From Blastopirellula sp. J2-11 (GTDB lineage: Bacteria > Planctomycetota > Planctomycetia > Pirellulales > Pirellulaceae): a stretch of DNA of 64,000 nucleotides. The translations under genes were made by a program, and so were the position numbers. This document shows positions 28,880-37,444 of this stretch, one piece after another (position 1 is the stretch's first letter; each line of letters begins with the position of its first letter). The stretch lies in assembly GCF_024584705.1 (NCBI RefSeq), contig NZ_CP097384.1, positions 4,526,001 to 4,590,000 on the forward strand, given 5' to 3'. Under the pieces are notes generated by a model. It saw only the letters and a program-made list of their open reading frames with translations, made no database searches and was not told the DNA's origin.

Positions 28880-31800
28880 CTACGGCGCATCCGTTTCTTC
28901 CGGAACGATACCAGAATCGATCACCATCAGATCGGCCCAGAAGAACGGGTGATCCGCGGTCTCTGGCGGCTTCAATTCTCCGAGCACGCGCAACCGGGGT
29001 TCGTGTGCTGCGTCGAGCGGCGAACTGCGAACTTCGGCGATCGCTTCCTGCCAAGCTTGGCTCGCCGGCAAACGATCAATGCGAGCTCCAATGCCGGCTA
29101 TCATTCGAACGGCCGCGTCTCCGGCGCTATGCCAGCGACTGAGAACCAACGTCTGCGTTCCGCCGCTGTAAGTTCCCATCGCGGCGGCAAAAATTTCATC
29201 CCCGTTGCCCCCACGCTTCAAACTATCTTCGGCCGCGGTATGAAAGCCCGGCAAATAGACTGTTTGCGGCGTCGCCAGCGGCAAGGGAAACCAACTTCCC
29301 AGGTCACTACCGGGCTTGCCGCGATCAATTTGGGCAAGCGACCAACCGTAAGGCAGCGATTCGAGATCTTCGATATCATCCAACACCACGAGATTGTCCC
29401 AGGTTTTCCCTAGCAAACTGGTCGGCCCCGGCGTCTTCTTATCCAATCGCGCCGCGGCGGCGAACGCCGGCGACAGCTTGTCGTAGTAGTAGTTGGTCGT
29501 TTCCGTGTCGTCGCGCACATAGAGCCGTCCCGAGACGATCGCCGAGAGGAGCGGACGTCGTCGCTTTTCGATATCCGGAACCGCCAACGAAGCAAGCGGA
29601 GCGTAACGGATCCGAACTTTTTCGGTCAGCGGCAGCGAACCGCCTGCCCCATCGTCCAGATGAAGCATCTCGATCGGCACGTACCACAGGGGTCCGTCTG
29701 GCACGACAATGAGTTCTTCATAGTTGTCAAAGAATCCCGCTTTCAGTGTCGGCATCAGCGTCAACAACAGCTTCGCCGAGTTCGCCTTCCATGCGTCGTT
29801 TTCAAGCGTCGCGACATCAATCGGCCCATCTTTTTTCAACAACCCCATCGAGCGGAAGAGTTCGACGACTTGCTTCTTCAGATCGTTAGGATTTTCGATT
29901 TTCCAATAGACGTAATCTTCTTTCGTAAACAAAAACGCGTAGACGCCGCCCGACGAGTTGAAGAAGGCCAGAACCACCTGCTTATCGCTCAGCTTCTCTC
30001 GCAGTTCTTTGGTCGTTCGCAACGGAGGAAAGAGAAACGTGCTGCGATCGCGACGCAGCGACACTTCCCCCAACTTCGTCTCGATCGCCATCGTCGCTTC
30101 GGCCAGTTGCTCCAGCAGCTTTTCTTGGGCGAAGTATTGTTCTTTTTCGATCGCTTGCGGCGGAAGTTCTTTCAATTGCTTGCGGATCTCTTCCGTTCGG
30201 TCGAGCGCGGTTTTCAGGACCGGATATTTGGTGAGCAAATCTTGACGTTGCAAGCGAGCGTCGGTCGACAAGCTTGTCTCCGGCGCGTCGAGAATCCAGC
30301 GAAGCGCCATCTCGCGACCGCCGAGCGGGAGCGTTGCAAAATAGCGAATGCGGCGAATTCGATCGGCGATTTCCAACGCCAACTCGGGCTGCTTCCGTTC
30401 CAAGGCCGAATAGAACCAACGCTCCAGCGCCGTTCCATTTGGATTTAACTGATAGGTGATCGTGTCTAACGGATCAGTCGCCCAGTCGGTGTCAGTCGGC
30501 TCACGCAACAAATTGTCATACAACAATTGGGCGCCCCGCTCGGTAAGCACGTTGGCGGCGAACCACTCGTTGGTCAAAATCGTTTGAAAGATCCGGAGCG
30601 ACGCGACCCGTTGGATCCGGACCGCATCATTGAGAGACGCGCTCCCGGCGATCATGTTGCCTCGTTGGAACTCCATCAGCGCCAGTTGATAAGCGTAGCG
30701 AGCGCCGATGCGACCGGTCATCATGCCAGTCCGATTCATCGCGCGGCGCGCTTCGTTCAACGCGGCGCCTGCTTTGTTGACGTCTCCGGCGCACGAATAG
30801 TGCTCAGCTAAAGCGATCAAGACGGTCGCCTTCAAGACGTTAAATTTTCCAAAGTTGCGCCACGCGGCCGCTGTCACTAGATACTTGGAAATCTGGTTCG
30901 GCTTGCTGATCAGGTGGACGCTTCCCAACTGGGCGAACGCTTCGGCGGCGATGTCATATTGGCCAAATGCGATGGCGGGATAGGTCGCTTCGACAAAGTA
31001 GGTCTCGGCAGCTTCCAGATTTTTTTGCTCCAGCGCAAGGCGCCCCAGTTCCAACAAGCCGATCGCGGTCAGCGGGTGATCGTATTGTCCGCCGATCGTC
31101 AGGCTGCGCTGAATAGTCGGGATCGCATCCTGCAGTTTGCCGGCGGTCGCTTGCGCCAGTCCCAGTTGCATATCGACCCAGACGCCCAACCAATGGTTCG
31201 GCGGCGCCGGGCGGCGCTGCAAAGCGGTGATGAGGTTCTTGTTGAGCGGATCGTTCTCGCCGAGCGGCCCCAGAATCTGCCGCCGTCGACTAATCGCCAA
31301 AGCCAGGCAACGCGCGATCTCGCTGGCCCGAATCGGATGGTATTGCTGCGCCATCAACGTGCCGCCGTTGTTGACCACGTTCCGATTTTGTTCGGGGCTA
31401 TTCCCTTGCAACGAAAGCATCGTCTCCGGGTACTTGCCGATCGCGGTCGTGCGGGCCGAAGGTCCCCAAGTAATCGACGAACGAGGATCATTGTTGACCG
31501 GGCCGATCGCCACCACGGTGTCGGTGCTCAGCCGCATCATCCAGTCAGAGTGTTGCAAATACAGCAGGACGGCGGCGTTGTACTGCTCTAGCGCCTTTGC
31601 GTTGGCGCCCATCTGGTAGTAGCATTCTCCGCGCATCGTCGCAAAGCAGATCGAATCGACCCATCGTCCATTGGCCGTGACTACCGCAGAAGACGAGACG
31701 TTGTCGAAGACGTTGAGCGCTTCTTTGTAGTCGCCGGCGTAAAGCGGCGAGAACCCTAAGAAGAATGCGTTGTTCGGCTTAGTCGAATCCCCGCGCTGCG

Positions 31801-31882
31801 CTAGCAGCGATCCCGCAGGTCCGACGGCGACAAAAAAGAGAGAGCAGGCGATCAGCCAACCGGTCAGGGGCCGTGATGTCAT
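28880..31882 (-). CDS. exported TPR-CHAT protein with lost protease residues
   Basis: 1000 aa from ATG 31882 (MTSRPLTGW), which leads straight into a signal peptide (LIACSLFFVAVGPAGSLLAQ); an ATG at 31906 would add eight residues. Residues about 40-430 are TPR-like helical repeats (YKEALNVFDNV, YYQMGANAKALEQYNAA). The C-terminal CHAT fold shows YEELIVVPDGPLWYVPIEML, the later TLVLSRWHSAGDAAV (equivalent to S-x-W-x-x-x-D-x-A) and HPFFWADLMVID. By eye the usual L-S-A-C-E-T is LPGFHT with Phe880 at the Cys position, and no A-T-H-G His motif is seen. It is likely an inactive, exported relative of CHAT peptidases. Confidence 0.82.
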   Translation of the reverse strand: MTSRPLTGWLIACSLFFVAVGPAGSLLAQRGDSTKPNNAFFLGFSPLYAGDYKEALNVFDNVSSSAVVTANGRWVDSICFATMRGECYYQMGANAKALEQYNAAVLLYLQHSDWMMRLSTDTVVAIGPVNNDPRSSITWGPSARTTAIGKYPETMLSLQGNSPEQNRNVVNNGGTLMAQQYHPIRASEIARCLALAISRRRQILGPLGENDPLNKNLITALQRRPAPPNHWLGVWVDMQLGLAQATAGKLQDAIPTIQRSLTIGGQYDHPLTAIGLLELGRLALEQKNLEAAETYFVEATYPAIAFGQYDIAAEAFAQLGSVHLISKPNQISKYLVTAAAWRNFGKFNVLKATVLIALAEHYSCAGDVNKAGAALNEARRAMNRTGMMTGRIGARYAYQLALMEFQRGNMIAGSASLNDAVRIQRVASLRIFQTILTNEWFAANVLTERGAQLLYDNLLREPTDTDWATDPLDTITYQLNPNGTALERWFYSALERKQPELALEIADRIRRIRYFATLPLGGREMALRWILDAPETSLSTDARLQRQDLLTKYPVLKTALDRTEEIRKQLKELPPQAIEKEQYFAQEKLLEQLAEATMAIETKLGEVSLRRDRSTFLFPPLRTTKELREKLSDKQVVLAFFNSSGGVYAFLFTKEDYVYWKIENPNDLKKQVVELFRSMGLLKKDGPIDVATLENDAWKANSAKLLLTLMPTLKAGFFDNYEELIVVPDGPLWYVPIEMLHLDDGAGGSLPLTEKVRIRYAPLASLAVPDIEKRRRPLLSAIVSGRLYVRDDTETTNYYYDKLSPAFAAAARLDKKTPGPTSLLGKTWDNLVVLDDIEDLESLPYGWSLAQIDRGKPGSDLGSWFPLPLATPQTVYLPGFHTAAEDSLKRGGNGDEIFAAAMGTYSGGTQTLVLSRWHSAGDAAVRMIAGIGARIDRLPASQAWQEAIAEVRSSPLDAAHEPRLRVLGELKPPETADHPFFWADLMVIDSGIVPEETDAP

Positions 31883-32199
31883 GAAGTAGTTCCCGGTAGC
31901 TAGCATAAGTTGGGGAGCGTGCGCAAGTCATTTCATTATAAACGATTACCTATTCCCACCCCACAAAATTGCGGCATTTGAGGCCGGACAGACTGCAAAT
32001 CTACGTCGGTCCCGCTGGACATCTGGGAAAATGAACCGGTTTTTCGGGTTAATCGGTTTAAGTATCCCCTCCGGTTCGGACGATACGGATAGTGGCGATA
32101 ATACCGAGAACCGGCTCGGAGTCTCCCTGCTCTAGATTCATCACCGGCGCCGTTTGGCGCCGCTTTAACGGACCGCACAACCAGCGGAGTATTCCCAAA
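31883..32199. other. divergent intergenic region, CHAT gene to small lipoprotein gene (317 nt)
   Basis: No gene found. A perfect hairpin GGCGCC-GTTT-GGCGCC (32146-32161) lies 38 nt before the lipoprotein start, inside its presumed 5' leader. Related short motifs (AACCGGTTTTTCGG, AATCGGTTTAAG) stand at about 32034-32060. Confidence 0.4.
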
Positions 32200-32436
32200 A
32201 TGGTCAAACGACAAGCCTGGATGAAGGCCGCCTTGGTTTGCGGCATGACGGTCATCGCCGCCGCCGCCACCGGCTGCCAGATCGACGTCGGCGGTCAAAC
32301 GCTTCCCAGCCCGTACTATATGACGGACGACGTCCAGTACTATCCGAAGGGCCCAGAATTCATTCTGCAGCGCGAAGCGGATCAAATGCAGGCCACCCTC
32401 GCCGAACAGGCCGAACTGCAAGGCGAAGGCTACTAA
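32200..32436 (+). CDS. small lipoprotein (78 aa), function unknown
   Basis: Start at ATG 32200 (MVKRQAWMKAAL), preceded by GCGGAG about 9 nt upstream; the longer frame from 32092 has no support. The lipoprotein signal has lipobox AAATGC. The mature part is about 53 residues, with Tyr/Pro-rich beginning (LPSPYYMTDDVQYYPKGPEF) and an acidic helical end (READQMQATLAEQAELQGEG). No family is recognised. A terminator follows at 32466. A second small lipoprotein with a similar opening plan lies at 34034. Confidence 0.72.
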   Translation: MVKRQAWMKAALVCGMTVIAAAATGCQIDVGGQTLPSPYYMTDDVQYYPKGPEFILQREADQMQATLAEQAELQGEGY

Positions 32437-32465
32437 CAGCCTTTCCCCACGAATCCGAACCACCG

Positions 32466-32500
32466 ACGCCGTGCTCGAGAAACTCGCAGCACGGCGTTTT
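32466..32500 (+). terminator. intrinsic terminator after the 78-aa lipoprotein gene
   Basis: Perfect 10-bp stem ACGCCGTGCT / AGCACGGCGT (32466-32475 and 32488-32497) followed by TTT, with partial pairing (CGAG/CTCG) inside the loop. It is 30 nt after the stop. Confidence 0.75.
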
Positions 32501-32518
32501 GCTGCGCGGTGGGCAATC

Positions 32519-32583
32519 CCCGGGTGGTCGACCAGTCTGTTCAAGACTGGTCGGGTTGCCACAGCAACAAGATGACTCATCAT
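32519..32583 (-). repeat. REP-like element, copy 1 of an inverted pair
   Basis: On the minus strand it reads CATCTTGTTGC-tg-TGGCAACC, then GACCAGTCT-tgaac-AGACTGGTC. It is thus made of two stem-loops. About 107 nt away the same sequence recurs in the opposite orientation (32691-32761) with scattered differences. Confidence 0.6.
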
Positions 32584-32690
32584 CCGGCTGAGAAGCAAGT
32601 TCAACTTACCTATGCGCAAATGTTAAGAGCAAAACTGGACTTCGACGGCGAGTCGAAAAGTAGAAGGGGGCTGTCTAACGTGAAATCGAC

Positions 32691-32761
32691 GCGGATGGCG
32701 CAGCATCTTGTTGCGAAAGCAACACGGCCAGTTCTGAACGAACTGTCCGGGCAACCCAACG
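32691..32761 (+). repeat. REP-like element, copy 2 of an inverted pair
   Basis: Plus strand reads CATCTTGTTGC-gaaa-GCAAC, then CAGTTCTGAACGAACTG, the same two-stem plan as copy 1 with several compensating changes. It ends 4 nt before the stop of the convergent hydrolase gene, so it also lies in that gene's 3' region. Confidence 0.6.
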
Positions 32762-32765
32762 TTTA

Positions 32766-33824
32766 CTAGAGCGAAAGCTCTTCGGTCGACACCTGTTCGG
32801 CCACCGGTTCGAGCGTCGGCGTCACATCCCCAAACCGCAGCACTTCGCGGGCCTGGGTCATGATGCAGCTGTTGCAGATGTACTGGTTAAAATCATGCTC
32901 TTTCCCCATCGACCGCGCGGTATTGTACTGCTGAACTTTGCTCCAGCCTTCGCTCGACAGTCCGCCGGCGCCGGCATAACCCATCGCTTTGTTGCCGCGA
33001 CCTGCGACCAGCCAATACCGCTTGAGCACTGGATCGGCGCTATTGTAGTAGTTCACTAGTTTCTCGACGCGCGAGAGTCCATCTCCGTTGCGGCAATAAG
33101 GAGAAAACGCACCGCTGGAAGTCGCCGCGGCGAAGAAGACGACGCGATAATCGATGGTCGTGCGGTTTTCTAAGACGCGGCCGTTCACCATTCCGCCGGC
33201 TTGCAGTTGCAAAGCGCCGGAGACAACGCGGGCGCCGAGACTAAACGCCGAGATGCTCACCTGCTCGTCGGCCGGCAACTGCGAGAGAAACCAGGCCAGA
33301 TAGTAAGCGTCAGAGTCGGCTCGTTCGGCGTTGCGGCGGATGCTGGCCAGCGACTTGGCGTCTTTTTGGGTCGGCCACGACCAGATGACATAGCGAATAT
33401 GACGCTCTGGTTCCCAGTCGCGGGTCAGCTCGTGATACGTCGCCCAACCGCGTCGCTTCGTCCACCAGGTATCCATCCAGTTGCCATGGACGAAGACCGA
33501 CGTGCAATCAAACGCATCGCCGGCGACCGCTTCTTCCAGGGACGACTCCACCCAACCAAGTCCGCCGTCATAACGCTGCACCGACATCCGCTCTACCGGC
33601 AACTCGAATCCGCAGCCGCTCGGCAAGCAGCGCGTCGAGATCAGATAGACTTCGTCCCCCGGTCGAATCGCTTCCTGATAGTTGGGACAGCAATAGCCGC
33701 CAGCGCTCTCGCGGAAGTCGGCTTGGGCGGGGCGCGCAGTCGCAATCACGGCCAAAACAAAGAGGCCGAGAATCGATAATAACGATTGTCGCAGCGGCAA
33801 GGATCGTAGGGGCATGGCAGTCAT
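32766..33824 (-). CDS. exported alpha/beta-hydrolase-fold protein
   Basis: 352 aa from ATG 33824 (MTAMPLRSL; ATG 33815 is equally possible). The signal peptide is LLSILGLFVLAVIATARPAQA. The strand-then-oxyanion motif SVFVHGNWMD sits near residue 117, and the nucleophile elbow is ISAFSLGARVVSGAL (Ser in A-F-S-L-G, near 205). This matches DUF900-like serine hydrolases of planctomycetes. Extra Cys pairs flank the domain (YCCPNY, RCLPSGC, CNSCI), suggesting disulfides in the periplasm. The substrate is unknown. It is divergent from the 69-aa lipoprotein gene. Confidence 0.8.
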   Translation of the reverse strand: MTAMPLRSLPLRQSLLSILGLFVLAVIATARPAQADFRESAGGYCCPNYQEAIRPGDEVYLISTRCLPSGCGFELPVERMSVQRYDGGLGWVESSLEEAVAGDAFDCTSVFVHGNWMDTWWTKRRGWATYHELTRDWEPERHIRYVIWSWPTQKDAKSLASIRRNAERADSDAYYLAWFLSQLPADEQVSISAFSLGARVVSGALQLQAGGMVNGRVLENRTTIDYRVVFFAAATSSGAFSPYCRNGDGLSRVEKLVNYYNSADPVLKRYWLVAGRGNKAMGYAGAGGLSSEGWSKVQQYNTARSMGKEHDFNQYICNSCIMTQAREVLRFGDVTPTLEPVAEQVSTEELSL

Positions 33825-34033
33825 ACGAGCGGTGCTTAACAGTGAAAATAAATCGACTACGGTCCCTTTGTCGGCTAGCAAGGGGGTCGTGGTGTAGTCG
33901 CAACTTGAATGTTGCGAATTTTTCGCGCGTTGCGTTTGCACATCATGGTTCCTGGTGTAGTGTTGCGTACCCACAGTTTCGAACACGTATGTTTATTGAC
34001 TCGCCAACATTCCATTTGCGGAGGATTTCTGCA

Positions 34034-34243
34034 ATGAAACGTTCCATGCTGTTGCTTTCCAGCGCGATGCTGGTCGTGGCGGTTGTTGGCTGTCGCAGCG
34101 GTATGGGTTGGCGTCAGTCCGAACCGTGCTGCGGCGGTTCCGAATTTTCCGGCCCTTCCGTTTCCTCGTACCCCTCCTACGATGAGGGCGTATTGATGCA
34201 GCCGTCTGGCGCCACCACCCAAATCCTGCCATCCCCCCGCTAA
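34034..34243 (+). CDS. small lipoprotein (69 aa), function unknown
   Basis: ATG 34034 with a strong GGAGG 9 nt upstream decides the start; the longer frame from 33842 is not supported. The signal ends in lipobox VVGC. The mature chain is Ser/Pro/Gly-rich with one CC pair (SEPCCGGSEFSGPSVSSYPS). No family is recognised. A terminator follows. Confidence 0.75.
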   Translation: MKRSMLLLSSAMLVVAVVGCRSGMGWRQSEPCCGGSEFSGPSVSSYPSYDEGVLMQPSGATTQILPSPR

Positions 34244-34276
34244 GCGTCACGCCGTACCAGGCTTTCCGCTCAACGT

Positions 34277-34314
34277 CGCCTTCGCGAGACGCACTGTCTG
34301 GCGAAGGCGTTTTT
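34277..34314 (+). terminator. intrinsic terminator after the 69-aa lipoprotein gene
   Basis: Stem CGCCTTCGC / GCGAAGGCG (9 bp, arms 34277-34285 and 34301-34309) followed by TTTTT, 33 nt after the stop codon. Confidence 0.85.
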
Positions 34315-34538
34315 CATTTCGAACCGGAGCGTTTCTTTGAGCGAATGGTCCGATTAAGCCGTTTCTGCCGTGCAATCTGCATCACCACTACTTGCGCGGG
34401 TTCTTTTCGGTCGAATCACCACCGGCCGCAACGGCAAATTTTGAGCGTAGAGCGTCTCTGAATTACAATCAACTAGTAACTTCCTCCCAATCGTGCACGC
34501 TTCCCTGTTCTGAGAATCTTACCGAAAGAGGTGTCCTG

Positions 34539-35504
34539 GTGCGACAACTCACTCCGCTGGCCGCCGTCATGATGTTGCTTTTGGCGACGACGCAACTGTT
34601 TGCTCAGTTCGAGAAGGTGCAGCCTTCCGAATCCAAAAACGCGCCGATTTTGGGAGAAGCCCGCACCAGCCGTTATCAGGTCGGCATGACCATCGAAGCG
34701 GTCGGCGGCGATTGCGTCGGTCTCTACGGCACCATCCCGATCCCCGCCGATTGGCCCGAGCAAACGGTTCGCCTGGTCGAAGAAGAAGTTTCGACCGAAT
34801 CGCGTATCGGCTATCGCATGCTGGAGAATTCGGTCAAGCAGATGATGGTCAGCATTCCTTCGCTTCGGCGCGGCGAGACCGGCGGCGCCGTGATTACGCT
34901 GGAGGTCGAAGTTCGCTCGGCTCAGCCTCCGGCCGATCTGACCGGCGTCAAAATTCCGAAACGCCCGCCGAGCGATATTCGTCGCTATCTTGGCTCCAGC
35001 CCCAGCATCGAATCGCGGCATAGCTCGATCCGCAAGAAAGCCCGCGAGATTCTGGAGGGAGTCGAGGGAGACTGGCAAAAGGTGGAGAAATTGTACGATT
35101 GGGTCCGTGATAACATTTCGTACGAAAGCCAAAAATCAACCACCGCCGTCACCGCGCTGCGGAAAGGAACCGGCGACTTTGAAGATCTGACCGGCTTGTT
35201 CATCGCGCTCTGCCGCGCTTCGGATGTTCCTGCTCGCACGGTTTGGGTCCCCGGCAGCAGCTACGCAGAGTTCTACTTAGAAGACGCCGACGAAGAAGGC
35301 CATTGGTATCCGGCGCAAGTCGCCGGCACAAGAGCCTTTGGCTTCATGCCAGATCCGCGGCCGATCTTGCAAAAAGGGGACAGCTTTCGCGTGCCGGAGA
35401 AAAACGAACCGGTTCGTTTTGTCGCCGAGTACTTGACCGGCAAGAAAAGCCCCAACGGCGGCAAACCCCATGTCACCTTCATTCGCGAAGAGCCGGGGAG
35501 CTAG
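34539..35504 (+). CDS. transglutaminase-like protein lacking catalytic Cys and His
   Basis: 321 aa from GTG 34539, which has AGAGG 8 nt upstream; the frame from 34392 is rejected. The signal peptide is LAAVMMLLLATTQLFAQ. An N-terminal beta domain carries IPADWPEQTVRLVEEEV, shared with the next gene. The transglutaminase-like core has WVRDNISYES and LFIALCRASDVPARTVWVPG. At the catalytic Cys position stands Phe214 (TGDFEDL), and the His position is Ser240 (VPGSSYAEFY). It therefore should not be a transglutaminase or protease. It lies 4 nt before an active-looking paralogue of equal length. Confidence 0.88.
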   Translation: MRQLTPLAAVMMLLLATTQLFAQFEKVQPSESKNAPILGEARTSRYQVGMTIEAVGGDCVGLYGTIPIPADWPEQTVRLVEEEVSTESRIGYRMLENSVKQMMVSIPSLRRGETGGAVITLEVEVRSAQPPADLTGVKIPKRPPSDIRRYLGSSPSIESRHSSIRKKAREILEGVEGDWQKVEKLYDWVRDNISYESQKSTTAVTALRKGTGDFEDLTGLFIALCRASDVPARTVWVPGSSYAEFYLEDADEEGHWYPAQVAGTRAFGFMPDPRPILQKGDSFRVPEKNEPVRFVAEYLTGKKSPNGGKPHVTFIREEPGS

Positions 35505-35508
35505 TTCG

Positions 35509-36474
35509 ATGCGTACGTTGACAACCGGATTCGCAATTTGGATCGCGCTCGCGGCGACGGCTGCAGCGCAGTTCGAAAAAGCAGGCGAGCGCAAAATGTT
35601 GACCGGGGACGACGTCACGGTGCAACAGATCGAAGTCGGGTTCCAGCTTAACGTTTCTGGTCTCGCCCAAGGGATTGTCGCCACGTTTCCGGTTCCGACC
35701 GACTGGCCCGAGCAAACGGTTCGCCTGGTTGAGAAACGTCTCAAGAACGTCCGCGAGCAGGATATCACCTTTGATAGGCTCGGCGAGACGAAACAGGCCC
35801 AAGTGTTGGTGCGAGCCCTTTCGCCGCATGAAGACGCCGAAGCGATCCTGGTTTACGAAGTCGCCCGCCGCAACGTGATCATGCCGTCCCAGCCAGAGAA
35901 GTTGACGGCGCCTGCGCTGCGTGATCTGGATCGCAGCATGCGCATCTATCTGAGCCCGGGCCCGGCGATTGAAAGCAACCACTCGAAGATCACCAAGCTC
36001 TCCGCTCAACTCACGCCTCCCGGCGGAACCGACTGGGACAAACTCGCGGCGTTCTACGATTACATTCATGAGCACGTCCAATACGAAAACGGCCCGCTCA
36101 AAGGCGCCGTCGCGGCGCTGGAAGAAGGTCGCGGCGATTGCGAAGAGATGACCGCGTTATTTATCGCACTTTGCCGAGCGGCCAAAATCCCGGCGCGCAC
36201 CGTCTGGGTGCCGGGGCATTGCTATCCCGAGGTCTATCTCAACTCGGCGCTCGGCGAGCCTCATTGGGTGATCGCCGAAATGACCAATCAGTTTCCGCTG
36301 GGCGAATCGCCCGAGTCCCGTCCGATCTTGCAGAAAGGGGACAACTTCCGCGTTCAGGGAAGTCGTCGTCCCGAGCATTATGTCAAGCCGACGCTGCAGA
36401 TGAAAAACTATCTGGGAACCACGCCGCCGGTCGTCCAATGGTTCCCCCCGCCCGGCGTTGAGCCCCCGCGCTGA
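35509..36474 (+). CDS. exported transglutaminase-like cysteine protease/amidase
   Basis: 321 aa from ATG 35509, with GGGGAG 8 nt upstream. The signal peptide is TTGFAIWIALAATAAAQ. The N-terminal domain has VPTDWPEQTVRLVEKRL. The core has the intact Cys motif GRGDCEEMTALFIALCRAAKIPART (Cys211) and VPGHCYPEVYL with His237. It forms a tandem pair with the previous gene, 4 nt apart. Such periplasmic transglutaminase-like enzymes cleave or crosslink peptides; the substrate is unknown. Downstream lies a multi-hairpin repeat. Confidence 0.88.
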   Translation: MRTLTTGFAIWIALAATAAAQFEKAGERKMLTGDDVTVQQIEVGFQLNVSGLAQGIVATFPVPTDWPEQTVRLVEKRLKNVREQDITFDRLGETKQAQVLVRALSPHEDAEAILVYEVARRNVIMPSQPEKLTAPALRDLDRSMRIYLSPGPAIESNHSKITKLSAQLTPPGGTDWDKLAAFYDYIHEHVQYENGPLKGAVAALEEGRGDCEEMTALFIALCRAAKIPARTVWVPGHCYPEVYLNSALGEPHWVIAEMTNQFPLGESPESRPILQKGDNFRVQGSRRPEHYVKPTLQMKNYLGTTPPVVQWFPPPGVEPPR

Positions 36475-36529
36475 TCGCAAGCCCCAACGTCTCTGCATAG
36501 CCCGAAGTGCGCTTATCTTCCTGGTTGGC

Positions 36530-36760
36530 CCAGATAGCTCCACTATCGGGGCGGCGCAGCCGTAAGAGGCATCAAGACCAAGCTCACCGTTCATGGTGTG
36601 CAGGCCTCTTCAAACGGCATGGAAAGCAGCCGATTATAGGCGCATTGCGGAGCAATGCCTCTTACCGACTTCGTCGGCCCGGATAGCGGAGCTATCCGGG
36701 CCAACCATGGTCTGTTTCAAAAATAGCGCACTTTAAAAAGCGCAACTCCAAACCTTGCGT
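36530..36760 (+). repeat. multi-hairpin intergenic element, copy A
   Basis: The left arm (36532-36572) and right arm (36654-36705) are imperfect inverted repeats. Each contains its own small palindromes (GATAGCTCCACTATC, CCGACTTCGTCGG, GGATAGCGGAGCTATCC). The core and the right flank match a second copy at 52815-53030, including a conserved TTCAAACGGC in the middle and an ATAGC-rich tail. There is no ORF inside; it looks like a MITE-like or REP/BIME-type element. It fills most of the 309-nt spacer. Confidence 0.75.
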
Positions 36761-36783
36761 TTCGCAATACGAAGATGAATCGA

Positions 36784-37281
36784 CTACTTCAAGGCGCCCA
36801 AGATCTTATTCGCCAGCGGGCGATCGGGTTTCGTGCCGGGCAACACTTGCGCAATCTTCCCTTCCGCGTCGATGATGTAAGTGGTGAACCCTTCTGCGCT
36901 GTATTGCTTGGTTTGCACCGCCGTCAGATCTAATCCCAGGGGGAATTTCGCGCCGGTGATTTTCTTCACCTGCTCCAACCCCTTTTCACCATCTTCTTCT
37001 TCGCGGAAGATCACCAACACTTCGGCGCCGGCGGCTTGAATTTTGTCGTAGTTGGCCTGAATGTCTTTGATTTGCTTCATGCAGTAAGGACACCAATGGG
37101 CGCGGTTGAAAGCGAGCACCAACTTCTTGCCGCGGAAGTCATCCAGCTTGATCATCGCTTCGTTCACGGTCTCGACTTCAAAGTCGGGCGCGACGGCGCC
37201 GACCTTCAATTCTTCGGCCGAGAGTACGCCGACAAACAGCGCTGAGAACAAGAGAGATGCAATCGATAGAGACGTTTTCAT
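36784..37281 (-). CDS. exported peroxiredoxin/redoxin-like protein
   Basis: 165 aa. The signal peptide is SIASLLFSALFVGVLSA. The AhpC/TSA-type fold follows: KVGAVAPDFEVETVN, FRGKKLVLAFNRAHWCPYC with a C-x-x-C at Cys64/Cys67, then AEVLVIFRE and TTYIIDAEGKIAQVLPG. The W-C-P-Y-C centre suggests thiol oxidoreductase or peroxidase activity in the periplasm. ATG 37281. It is downstream of the TlpA-type gene on the same strand, separated by a terminator-like hairpin. Confidence 0.88.
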   Translation of the reverse strand: MKTSLSIASLLFSALFVGVLSAEELKVGAVAPDFEVETVNEAMIKLDDFRGKKLVLAFNRAHWCPYCMKQIKDIQANYDKIQAAGAEVLVIFREEEDGEKGLEQVKKITGAKFPLGLDLTAVQTKQYSAEGFTTYIIDAEGKIAQVLPGTKPDRPLANKILGALK

Positions 37282-37385
37282 GAGGTGCTCCCATTGAATG
37301 TGGAGTGCGTTTGCCCGAGACAGATTCTATCCATCACTCCTATCCGTTCATTGTAGGCGATCCAACGCAGCCGGTTCGAAAAAAG

Positions 37386-37414
37386 AAAAACGGAACCGAA
37401 AAGGCTCCGTTTTT
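37386..37414 (-). terminator. bidirectional intrinsic terminator between TlpA-type and redoxin genes
   Basis: Stem AAAAACGGAACC / GGCTCCGTTTTT (12 nt, one mismatch) with loop GAAAA. T-tracts flank both sides, and it lies 30 nt after the stop of the gene at 37445. Confidence 0.8.
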
Positions 37415-37444
37415 ACGTTGGACAGTTTTATTTTGGTGCGATTC

